Assembly (NCBI GenBank): GCA_022796795.1
Contig: JAAWJI010000002.1
Span: 102,739 to 166,738, forward strand
Length of the DNA: 64,000 nucleotides
Direction: 5' to 3'
Source: Lachnospiraceae bacterium
GTDB taxonomy: Bacteria > Bacillota > Clostridia > Lachnospirales > Lachnospiraceae
Shown here: positions 17,444 through 25,123 of the stretch, piece after piece
Layout: each line of letters begins with the position of its first letter
How positions within the stretch are numbered: the first letter of the stretch is position 1
Translations under genes and position numbers: made by a program
The notes under the pieces: model-generated
What the model saw: the letters and a program-made list of their open reading frames with translations, nothing else
What the model was told of the DNA's origin: nothing
Database searches by the model: none

Positions 17444-18325
17444 TTACTGACGAATTGTCACATCCAGCTGATTATATGGAATCTCGATTCCATTCTCATC
17501 AAAGGTAAGCTTAATCTGTTCCATCATATCCCAGCGCACCGGCCAGTAATCCGAAGGGCGCACCCAGAAACGGATTTTCAGAACCACAGAACTTTCCGCC
17601 AGCTCTGCCACCACTACCATTCGGGATTCCTCCTCCATGACCCGTTCCTCCTGGTCCATCAGCTTTTCCAACAGAACCTTGGCTGCTCTCAGATCTGATT
17701 TGTAGGAGATTCCCACATCCAAATCCATCTGCCGCTTATCCTGGGCAGTCACATTCACCAGACTGTTGTTGGCCAGGCTTCCATTGGGAATCACCACCAT
17801 CCTGTTATCCAAAGTGAGCAGATGCGTATAAAACATCTGGATCTCCGACACCGTTCCCTCCAGACTGTCCTGGATAATATAATCCCCCACCCGGAAGGGC
17901 CGCAGCACCAGAATCAGCACGCCCCCTGCAAAATTGGACAGACTTCCCTGAAGGGCAAGTCCCAGGGTGAGCCCCGCCGATCCCGCCAGGGCAATCACCG
18001 AGGTGGTATCCACGCCGAATTTGGATACGATTGCCAAAATCAAGATCATATACAGCAGCGCTTTCATGACAGAATCCAGGAACTGTATGACTCCCAGATC
18101 TGCCCCTCCCCGCTCCAGAGAGCGGCGGATAAGCTTGCGAATCAGACGGATAATCCTCTGACCGATAAAAAATGTGAGAAGAGCCAGCAGCACCTGAATC
18201 CCAAAATTCAAAAGCTTAGGCAAAAGCTCATCCAAATACTGATCCAGCCGGCTAAGATGCTCCACCGCCTGACTGATCTCCGCAGTAGCCTGGTCCATTA
18301 CCTCTGCAGCATTTTCCATTTCCAT
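17444..18325 (-). CDS. mscS: small-conductance mechanosensitive channel, MscS family
   Basis: 293 residues. Three hydrophobic segments occupy about 33-130, the last being the glycine/alanine-rich pore helix (VIALAGSAGLTLGLALQGSLSNFAGG). The beta domain motif FRVGDYI and VTVIPNGSLAN-like segment (MVVIPNGSLANNSLVN) follow. Such channels open under osmotic down-shock. The start ATG follows AGGAG by 9 bases. The gene stands alone between the riboswitch leader and the branching-enzyme gene. Confidence 0.94.
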   Translation of the reverse strand: MEMENAAEVMDQATAEISQAVEHLSRLDQYLDELLPKLLNFGIQVLLALLTFFIGQRIIRLIRKLIRRSLERGGADLGVIQFLDSVMKALLYMILILAIVSKFGVDTTSVIALAGSAGLTLGLALQGSLSNFAGGVLILVLRPFRVGDYIIQDSLEGTVSEIQMFYTHLLTLDNRMVVIPNGSLANNSLVNVTAQDKRQMDLDVGISYKSDLRAAKVLLEKLMDQEERVMEEESRMVVVAELAESSVVLKIRFWVRPSDYWPVRWDMMEQIKLTFDENGIEIPYNQLDVTIRQ

Positions 18326-18379
18326 AACTATAAGCTCCTGTTTTCCTATCCTCTATAATTCATGCCAGAGTATGAAAGC

Positions 18380-18412
18380 CGGTCACCCCATGCCCTTGGC
18401 ACAGGGTGACCG
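18380..18412 (-). terminator. probable terminator of the branching-enzyme gene
   Basis: A 9-base-pair stem CGGTCACCC/GGGTGACCG with a 15-base loop lies 25 bases after the stop at 18437. The following minus-strand sequence, GCTTTCATA, is only weakly T-rich. Confidence 0.45.
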
Positions 18413-18436
18413 CCATCCAACTCCATAACCATACGG

Positions 18437-21175
18437 TTACTTTTTTGTATTGTCAGATCCGGCTGACGCCTTTGTCCTGGAAGACCGTTTCTTCACAGCC
18501 GGCTTCTTTGCCTCCGTTTTCTTCTCTTCCATCACGGCGGCCGCTGCCTTTCCCTCCGCAGCCTCTGCCTTCTCTTTTACAGGTTCTGCTTTCGGCTCAA
18601 CTTTCTTCCGGCCTCCCCGGGCTTTTGTCTTGGGCTCCGCTATTTTCTCTTCCGCCACAGCTGCCTTTGGTTTGGACTCTGCTATTTTCTCTTCCGCCAC
18701 AGCTGCCTTTGGTTTGGACTCCGCCTTCTTCTCTTCTGTCACGGCTGCCTTTGGTTTGGCCCCCGCTTTCTTCTCTTCTACCGCGGCTGCCTTTGGTTTG
18801 GACTCCGCCTTCTTCTCTTCTGTCACGGCTGCCTTTGGTTTGGCCCCCGCCTTCTTCTCTTCTGTCACGGCTGCCTTTGGCTTTCCTTCCGCCACGGCTT
18901 CCTTGACCTTGGCTTTCGTCTCCTTCTTAGGCTTCTCTTTGGCCTTCGCCGCCTTCTTCGCCTCTGCTTTTTTGCAGGAGAACACGGTCACTGACATGGG
19001 GGGCACTGTGATTTCTATGGAGTCCTCCCGCTCATCACACTCGGACTTCTTAGAGGTCTTTGCCCGGACATTGCGCACATTCTTTCCGCCAAACTCCTCC
19101 CGGTCGCTGTTGAAGATTTCCTTGTAGGTTCCCGCAAAGGGCACGCCGATCTTGTGCTTCTCGTATACCAGGGGAGAAAAATTGCACACCACCAGCAGGG
19201 TCTCCTCCGGCTTGTCTGTGTTCCGGGTGAACACCAGCATATTTTCATTGGCGGATATGTTGTTGATCCAAGTAAATCCGCTGGGATCAAAGTCCTTTTC
19301 GTAGAGGGCGGGATGGCTTTGATAGAACTGGTTCAAGGATCGCACATACTCCTGCATATTCTTATGATCCTGATACTGCAAAAGCTCCCACTCCAGTTGT
19401 TCCTTTTCATTCCACTCGTCAAAGGTGGCAAATTCCTGGCCCATAAACAGAAGCTTCTTGCCCGGATGCATCATCATAAATCCATAGGCCGCCCGCAGAT
19501 TGTCCAGCTGGGAATCCCGGTCTCCGGGCATTTTCCCCACTAGGGTGCTCTTCCCGTGAACCACCTCGTCATGGGACAGACTCAAAATAAAGTTCTCGCT
19601 GTAGGCATAGATCATGCTGAAGGTCAGCTCTCCATGATGATACGCCCGGAATACAGGATCGTAATGCATGTATTCCAGGAAATCATTCATCCAGCCCATG
19701 TTCCACTTATAGTCAAAGCCCAAGCCGTCCTGCTCCACAGAGCCAGTCACACTGGGCCAGGCCGTGGACTCCTCCGCAATGAGCAGCACTCCCGGATAAC
19801 GCCTGCGGAACACGGAGTTCAGATGCTTGAGAAACTCCACCGCCTCCAGGTTCTCATGTCCACCGTAGATGTTGGGAACCCATTCTCCATTCTGTTTTCC
19901 GTAGTCCAGGTACAGCATGGAAGCCACCGCATCCATGCGGATTCCGTCAACGTGATATTTCTCCGCCCAAAACAGCGCGTTGGCAATGAGGAAATTGCTC
20001 ACCTGGGGCCGTCCGTAATTATAGATCAGGGTTCCCCAGTGGGGATGGCTTCCCTTTCTGGGATCCAGATGCTCGTAGACGCAGGTTCCGTCAAAGGAGG
20101 CCAGTCCAAAAGCATCCCGCGGGAAATGGGCCGGCACCCAGTCCAGGATCACGCCGATGCCCTGTCCATGCATGTAATCCATGAAATACATGAAATCCTC
20201 CGGCGTGCCATAACGGCTTGTGGGCGCATAATACCCGGTAACCTGATAGCCCCAGGAGGCGTCCAGGGGATGCTCCATGACCGGCAAAAGCTCCACATGG
20301 GTGTATCCCATCTGTTTTACGTATTCCGCCAGCATAGGCGCCAGCTCCCGGTAATTATAAAACTCCCGCTCCTCCTCTGCCGCCGGCTTCCGGAAGGATC
20401 CCAGATGCACCTCATAGATGGACATGGGCAGACTTCGGAAATCCTTTTTCCTGCGCTCTCCAACCCACGCCTCGTCACTCCAGGAAAATCCGGAAAGATC
20501 CGCCACCACAGAAGCCGTATTCGGCCGAAGCTCCGCTGCGTTGGCATAAGGATCCGCTTTCAGCACCGGAAGTCCTGCCTTTGTCTTAATCTCATATTTA
20601 TAGATATCCCCAGGCTTTGTTCCTGGGAGAAACAACTCAAAAATCCCGCTGTCTTCTATGCGGTGCATGGGGTGACGTCTGCCGTCCCACAGGTTAAAAT
20701 CTCCTACCAGACTCACCCTCTGAGCCGTGGGGGCCCACACCGCAAAGTATACGCCCTCCACTCCCCCTATGGTCATGGGATGCGCGCCCAGCTTCTCATA
20801 AATCGTATAGTGAATCCCCGCTTCAAACTGCTTCAGATCCTGGGCGGTAAACACCTTAGGCGTAAACCCGTAGGGATCTTTAAGCTCAGCGGTTGTGCCA
20901 TTGTCAAACTGCACCAGGTAGGTATACTCTGGAATGCGTTTTCTGGGAATCAGCACGGCAAAGAACCCGTTTTCATCCACCTGCTCCATCTCATATTTCT
21001 TTTCGCTCTTGTCAAGCTTCACGGTAATCTTGTCCGCTGTAGGCAAAAATGCCTGGATCAGCACAGCTTCTCCCACCACATGGGGCCCCAGGATTTCTGC
21101 GGGATTGTCCTCCTCTGAATAAACCACTGCCTCGATCCGCGGCCAATTCATTACCTCGTACAACTTACTGTCCAT
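18437..21175 (-). CDS. glgB: 1,4-alpha-glucan branching enzyme with Lys/Ala-rich C-terminal tail
   Basis: 912 residues from the ATG at 21175 (GAGGAGG upstream). Residues 1-734 are a complete branching enzyme: CBM48-type N-terminal domains, then a GH13 barrel with VILDWVPAHF, the nucleophile aspartate in DGIRMDAVASML, the acid glutamate in LLIAEEST and LSHDEVVHG. It transfers alpha-1,4 chains to alpha-1,6 branch points of glycogen. The last 178 residues are abnormal: a lysine, alanine, proline and glutamate tail with six 14-residue units of KPKAAVTEEKKAES type, ending KKRSSRTKASAGSDNTKK. It resembles histone H1-like or bacterial nucleoid-protein tails. No other glycogen gene is adjacent. Confidence 0.95.
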   Translation of the reverse strand: MDSKLYEVMNWPRIEAVVYSEEDNPAEILGPHVVGEAVLIQAFLPTADKITVKLDKSEKKYEMEQVDENGFFAVLIPRKRIPEYTYLVQFDNGTTAELKDPYGFTPKVFTAQDLKQFEAGIHYTIYEKLGAHPMTIGGVEGVYFAVWAPTAQRVSLVGDFNLWDGRRHPMHRIEDSGIFELFLPGTKPGDIYKYEIKTKAGLPVLKADPYANAAELRPNTASVVADLSGFSWSDEAWVGERRKKDFRSLPMSIYEVHLGSFRKPAAEEEREFYNYRELAPMLAEYVKQMGYTHVELLPVMEHPLDASWGYQVTGYYAPTSRYGTPEDFMYFMDYMHGQGIGVILDWVPAHFPRDAFGLASFDGTCVYEHLDPRKGSHPHWGTLIYNYGRPQVSNFLIANALFWAEKYHVDGIRMDAVASMLYLDYGKQNGEWVPNIYGGHENLEAVEFLKHLNSVFRRRYPGVLLIAEESTAWPSVTGSVEQDGLGFDYKWNMGWMNDFLEYMHYDPVFRAYHHGELTFSMIYAYSENFILSLSHDEVVHGKSTLVGKMPGDRDSQLDNLRAAYGFMMMHPGKKLLFMGQEFATFDEWNEKEQLEWELLQYQDHKNMQEYVRSLNQFYQSHPALYEKDFDPSGFTWINNISANENMLVFTRNTDKPEETLLVVCNFSPLVYEKHKIGVPFAGTYKEIFNSDREEFGGKNVRNVRAKTSKKSECDEREDSIEITVPPMSVTVFSCKKAEAKKAAKAKEKPKKETKAKVKEAVAEGKPKAAVTEEKKAGAKPKAAVTEEKKAESKPKAAAVEEKKAGAKPKAAVTEEKKAESKPKAAVAEEKIAESKPKAAVAEEKIAEPKTKARGGRKKVEPKAEPVKEKAEAAEGKAAAAVMEEKKTEAKKPAVKKRSSRTKASAGSDNTKK
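18632..18883 (-). repeat. six tandem 42-bp units in the glgB tail
   Basis: GCTGCCTTTGG recurs at 18660, 18702, 18744, 18786, 18828 and 18870, an exact 42-base period. Each unit encodes 14 residues, so unit gain or loss keeps the frame. Units alternate between two types ending AES and AGA. Confidence 0.9.
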
Positions 21176-21301
21176 GCTTTTCCTCCTCTGAACTATCTCC
21201 TTGTATATAACGCTTCCATTCCGCACGCCCCATTTGTTCCATGCGCGCCGTTTGTTCCGCATGTATCGTCCGTTTTGCACGCCCTATCCGCACCATGCAA
21301 G

Positions 21302-21376
21302 GCTCCCTCAAAGCACAGAGAGACTGTCAAATCCGGGCAACCTGGGTTTACCAGCCATCTGTGTCCTGGCTAAACG
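21302..21376 (-). repeat. structured dispersed repeat, diverged copy
   Basis: In reverse orientation this matches the unit at 8591-8685: GCTCCCTC...CTGTCAAAT...CCAGCCATCTGTGTCCTGGCT. The inner hairpin arms AAATCCGGG/CCTGGGTTT differ from the other copies yet still pair (with wobble). It lies in the gap between ligA and glgB, which otherwise shows nothing else recognisable apart from the following hairpin. Confidence 0.7.
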
Positions 21377-21394
21377 GTACAATTACATTGTACC
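21376..21394. other. perfect short palindromic hairpin
   Basis: GGTACAAT, three-base loop, ATTGTACC, directly adjoining the repeat copy. No T-tract follows on either side. It could be an operator or RNA hairpin; its role is unknown. Confidence 0.5.
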
Positions 21395-21460
21395 ATGTCC
21401 CTTCTCATTGGTCTATCCCTAATTCTTTTTTACAGACGCTATTTTCTTATCTGTCAATTT

Positions 21461-23458
21461 CTATAAGGCCAGAAACTCCTCCTCCGAGAGTATAGCCACT
21501 CCCAGCTCCCTGGCTTTCTTGTTTTTTCCAGAGCCAGAGGTCACATCATTGTTGATGAGATAATCCGTTTTGCCGGTTACAGAGCCTGTTACCTTTCCGC
21601 CCCGGGCCTCTATATACTCCTTCAGCTCCTGACGGTTGGCAAAATGATTCACACTGCCGGTGATCACAAAGGTTTTCCCCTGAAGCGTCTGCTCCTGGAC
21701 GGACACCTGTTCCTCCTGCAGAGTCAGTTCTTCCAGCAGACGGAAAAATCCTTCCCTTCTGGCCGCATCTGCAAAATAGGTCACAAAGCTTTCCGCAATC
21801 ACCGGTCCCACCTTGTCGATGGCCGCCAAATCCTCCGCAGAAGCCTCCAGAAGCTTCTCCACGTCAAAATCAAACTGCCGGCAGATCAGCTTGGCATTGG
21901 CAAGACCCACATTGGGAATTCCAAGCCCGTAAATCACCCGGGGAAGGGTGGTCTTTCTGGCCTCCTCAATGCTCTCTATCAGGTTTACATAAGACTTTTC
22001 CCCGAACCCCTCCATGGAAACGATCTCCTCCCGGTATCGGGTAAGATCAAAGAGATCCCGGAAGCTGTGAACAAAGCCTCTGGCAATGAATTTTTCCAGG
22101 GTAGCCTCCGAAAGCCCCTCCATATTCAGGGCGTCCCGGCTCACAAACAGGGTGAAAGATTTAATCTTCTTTGCCTGACATTCCGGATTGGTGCAGTACA
22201 GGGACTCCACCTCTCCTACCTTGCGGATCTGGGTTTTTCCGCCGCAGGTGGGACAGGTATCCGGAACCTTCACCGTTTTGCTGCGGGTCAGATTCTCCGC
22301 AATCTGAGGAATAATCATGTTGGCCTTGTATACCTGGATGGTATCTCCAATTCCAAGCTCCAGCCCCCGCATAATGCTGATGTTGTGAACGCTGGCCCGG
22401 CTCACCGTGGTTCCCTCCAGCTCCACAGGCTCAAAAATAGCTACCGGATTAATAAGGCCGGTACGGGAGGGGCTCCACTCAATTTCCTGCAGCACCGTCT
22501 CCCGCAGCTCATCCGCCCACTTAAAGGCCATGGAATCCCGGGGAAATTTGGCTGTGGTTCCCAGGCCTCTTCCGTATTCTATATCGTCATACAGGGCCAC
22601 AAGTCCGTCGGAGGGCACAACGTTTTCAGAAACGGCCTGGGAAAAGGCCTGTACTGCCTCAACAAGGCTGTCCCCTGTTACCACCTTGTATTCCACCACG
22701 TCAAAGCCCTGCTCCTTAAGCCACTGAAACTGCCTCTCCCGGGAATTTTCAAAATCCACTCCCTCTGCCCGCACCAAGCTGAAGGCAAAAAAGCGCACGC
22801 TGCGCCGGGCCGTAATCTCATTGCTCAGCTGGCGCACAGAGCCGCTGCAGAGATTTCTGGGATTTTTGTAGCGGGCGTCCACGTCCTCAATCTCTGCGTT
22901 GATCCGCTCAAAATCCGCGTAGGTAATCACAGCCTCTCCCCGCAGCACCAGCTGCCCCTTATAGGGTATGGACAGGGGTACATTCTGAAACACCCGGGCA
23001 TTGCTGGTGATCACCTCGCCCACCTCCCCGTTTCCCCGGGTCACTGCCTTCACCAGGCTTCCCCCCTCATAGGTGAGCACAATGGTAAGTCCGTCAAGCT
23101 TCCAGGAAAGCAGGGCCTTATGCTCGCCCACCCATTCCCTTAAGACCTCCACGTCCTTTGTCTTATCCAGAGACAGCATGGGACTCTCATGCCGCTCCTT
23201 GGGAAGCTCGCTTAAGACCTCATAGCCCACCTTCACCGTAGGGCTTCCCGCCAGAGTAACGCCTGTCTCCTGCTCCAGAGCAGCCAGCTCGTCGTAAAGC
23301 CGGTCATACTCCAGATTGCTCATGATCTCTTTATCCTCCTGATAATAGGCTTTGGAAGCCTGGCTCAACAGACTGGTAAGCTCCCGAATCCTTCCAAGGC
23401 TTCCCGCCTCTTCCTTCTCCTGCATATGCTCCACTTCCCTTCTTGAAATATGATCCAT
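21461..23458 (-). CDS. ligA: NAD-dependent DNA ligase, divergent form
   Basis: 665 residues with the whole LigA layout: Ia domain, nucleotidyltransferase with catalytic K120 in SWKLDG, OB fold, four-cysteine zinc finger (CPTCGGK...CTNPEC), helix-hairpin-helix segments and a C-terminal BRCT domain (GKTFVITGSVN). Several positions differ from ordinary LigA: the Ia motif reads MSNLEYD with N48 where aspartate is usual, and TRGNGEVGEVIT replaces the common TRGDGxxGEDVT. This suggests a lineage-specific second ligase rather than the sole replicative enzyme. The ATG at 23425 (M12) is an alternative start. It lies 21 bases after the HipA-like gene. Confidence 0.9.
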   Translation of the reverse strand: MDHISRREVEHMQEKEEAGSLGRIRELTSLLSQASKAYYQEDKEIMSNLEYDRLYDELAALEQETGVTLAGSPTVKVGYEVLSELPKERHESPMLSLDKTKDVEVLREWVGEHKALLSWKLDGLTIVLTYEGGSLVKAVTRGNGEVGEVITSNARVFQNVPLSIPYKGQLVLRGEAVITYADFERINAEIEDVDARYKNPRNLCSGSVRQLSNEITARRSVRFFAFSLVRAEGVDFENSRERQFQWLKEQGFDVVEYKVVTGDSLVEAVQAFSQAVSENVVPSDGLVALYDDIEYGRGLGTTAKFPRDSMAFKWADELRETVLQEIEWSPSRTGLINPVAIFEPVELEGTTVSRASVHNISIMRGLELGIGDTIQVYKANMIIPQIAENLTRSKTVKVPDTCPTCGGKTQIRKVGEVESLYCTNPECQAKKIKSFTLFVSRDALNMEGLSEATLEKFIARGFVHSFRDLFDLTRYREEIVSMEGFGEKSYVNLIESIEEARKTTLPRVIYGLGIPNVGLANAKLICRQFDFDVEKLLEASAEDLAAIDKVGPVIAESFVTYFADAARREGFFRLLEELTLQEEQVSVQEQTLQGKTFVITGSVNHFANRQELKEYIEARGGKVTGSVTGKTDYLINNDVTSGSGKNKKARELGVAILSEEEFLAL

Positions 23459-23479
23459 AAAATAAACCGTCCGTTCCGT

Positions 23480-24904
23480 TTATAGTCCATCCACAATTCT
23501 GCAGACAAGGCTGTACGCTTCAAAAAATGTGTCAAATTCTGCGCTAAGAGTATGAATGCTTGTTTCCACACCATTCTTGTCGCAAGAAATCTCCATACCT
23601 TCTATGCGGATGATAAAATTGATGAAATCCTCATTCTCCTGTACGGTTGCAATTACACAGACGCCGCGATCTTCCCCGATTTCTTCCATGACAGAAGAAA
23701 AATACCCGGTTTCTCTTAATTTATCTGCCAGGGCAGCGGCCGTCTTCAGCTCATCCCCGTAGTCAAAAGACTTAGCTTTCTCTGTTTCTTTCGCTGGCAC
23801 AAACACTTCCCAGGTATAAAGGGTTTCCCCCTTCAGTATGGCCTGAATCTGTCTGTTTACCATGGCTTCCAGAATCTGCACTCTCCATGGCTCAAAGTCC
23901 TGATTTCCCCGGAATGTAAACTCAAATCCCTGCAGGTTGATTAATTCTCTCCGGATTTCCGAGGTCAACATCTCCTGTCCCACTCTTGTGAAGTCAGCTC
24001 CAATAGCCGGGCCGTAATCCAAAAGCTTTGTCCCAATATGCGCAAACTCTTCCTTTGTCACATAGGGAAGCATGGATAAATTAAAATCAAAATTAGGGGC
24101 AATTCCGAGAATCTTCTGCGTATTGTTATCCACAAGCACGCCAATATTTCCCAGGTGTCTGTCTACATTGAAGATCACGGCATCCAGAACAAGAATTCTT
24201 TGGAATTGTTCCCTACATGCAAGATGGTCAAAGAACTCTTTCAGCTCCTCTAAAGAACTATTGCGATCTACCAGTTTTCTCAGCGGAACAAAGCCCACCT
24301 CCTCATCTGTAAAGGCTTTACATTTCGTCGCTGTCTCCCCGTGAAGCTTCAGAACAGAATAGGCGACGCTGGTTGGATCGGCCCTATGAACGATCTCAGA
24401 AGCAAGGGCTTCACAATAGGGCTCCAGCCCTGCGTTACCAGCGCCTGAAATTCCTCTTTTGTAAAGATAGATTTCCCCACCTTCCTTTTTCCAGCATTTG
24501 CGAAAGGAACCGTCTGTAGTAAGCTCTGGAGAAGTGCTGCTCATCTGCAAGCCATACAGACCAAGCCCCTCAAATGCCAGTTTTGAGATCGTATCGTTGA
24601 AGTCATTTCTGTAAAAGGAAATATCCTTCCATGTGACAGGCTCTTCCTCTTCCCTAACCCAAAAGGAATCGTTAATGGATGCGGCATGGGTTATTTTTAT
24701 GAAGCCCTCTGTAGTTTCACATCCACAATCCATCATAAGCTGCCTTAAATGACGGTTATGTTTATAAGCCTTCCTGTCCTCCAGCCATGCATGGATCTCA
24801 AATCTTCCTAGAGGAAGTCTGGCATGCTGCTGCACCAGATTCCATCTGTGATTCTCTTTCGCAAAGGATGCCACAAGTACATCCTTGTTCATTAGATAAT
24901 ACAT
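23480..24904 (-). CDS. HipA-like protein kinase
   Basis: 474 residues from the ATG at 24904, 11 bases after AGGAGG; a GTG at 24916 touches the ribosome site and is unlikely. The centre has the kinase pattern of HipA/CtkA-type proteins: VIFNVDRHLGNIGV with N246, D248 and H250 in the catalytic loop, followed by IAPNFDFN as the metal-binding DF motif. The N-terminal third and the C-terminal 100 residues are not recognised. No HipB/XRE antitoxin gene is adjacent, so a toxin role is not supported. It is co-transcribed with the ligase gene downstream. Confidence 0.7.
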   Translation of the reverse strand: MYYLMNKDVLVASFAKENHRWNLVQQHARLPLGRFEIHAWLEDRKAYKHNRHLRQLMMDCGCETTEGFIKITHAASINDSFWVREEEEPVTWKDISFYRNDFNDTISKLAFEGLGLYGLQMSSTSPELTTDGSFRKCWKKEGGEIYLYKRGISGAGNAGLEPYCEALASEIVHRADPTSVAYSVLKLHGETATKCKAFTDEEVGFVPLRKLVDRNSSLEELKEFFDHLACREQFQRILVLDAVIFNVDRHLGNIGVLVDNNTQKILGIAPNFDFNLSMLPYVTKEEFAHIGTKLLDYGPAIGADFTRVGQEMLTSEIRRELINLQGFEFTFRGNQDFEPWRVQILEAMVNRQIQAILKGETLYTWEVFVPAKETEKAKSFDYGDELKTAAALADKLRETGYFSSVMEEIGEDRGVCVIATVQENEDFINFIIRIEGMEISCDKNGVETSIHTLSAEFDTFFEAYSLVCRIVDGL

Positions 24905-24968
24905 TAGGAAAAGCACCTCCTCCGGGATGCGCCCCTGCTTTACTCGGCGTAGTCTCCTGTCCCCTGAT

Positions 24969-24997
24969 ATTATACCAGACTACCGGCGATTTAGCAA
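24969..24997 (-). promoter_or_regulatory. promoter of the HipA-like/ligA unit
   Basis: Minus strand TTGCTA (24992-24997), 17-base spacer ending TGG, TATAAT (24969-24974): an extended -10 promoter. Confidence 0.65.
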
Positions 24998-25041
24998 TTT
25001 GTACCGTTTTTTTCGTTTGCTTCCGTTTGATTTCCAAAAGA

Positions 25042-25084
25042 AAGTGCCGCAAGCCCAACGTTTTTCGTTGTTCTCACAGCACTT
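25042..25084 (-). terminator. terminator of the alpha-galactosidase operon
   Basis: After the stop at 25124 the minus strand forms AAGTGC/GCACTT with an internal CAACG/CGTTG stem, then TTTCTTTT. The plus strand also shows a T-run after the hairpin, so it may work both ways. Confidence 0.65.
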
Positions 25085-25123
25085 TTTTATTCTGTCAATT
25101 TCGCTTTCTTTGCTTTTCAAAAG

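Noticed and set aside
18632..18883. Regular repeat spacing that could suggest a CRISPR array
   Set aside because: Units are adjacent 42-bp tandem copies without variable spacers, and they encode the protein tail.
18450..19127. Phe/Ser/Ala-rich repetitive plus-strand frame
   Set aside because: It is the reverse reading of the Lys/Ala repeat tail of the branching enzyme.
19556..21118. Long plus-strand frame of about 520 codons
   Set aside because: Entirely opposite the branching-enzyme catalytic domain and without family motifs.
21644..23143. Long plus-strand frame of about 500 codons
   Set aside because: Opposite the NAD ligase gene, whose motifs are clear; no ribosome site.
23480..24904. 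HipBA toxin-antitoxin module
   Set aside because: No HTH antitoxin gene is present next to the HipA-like protein, so only a kinase-like call is made.
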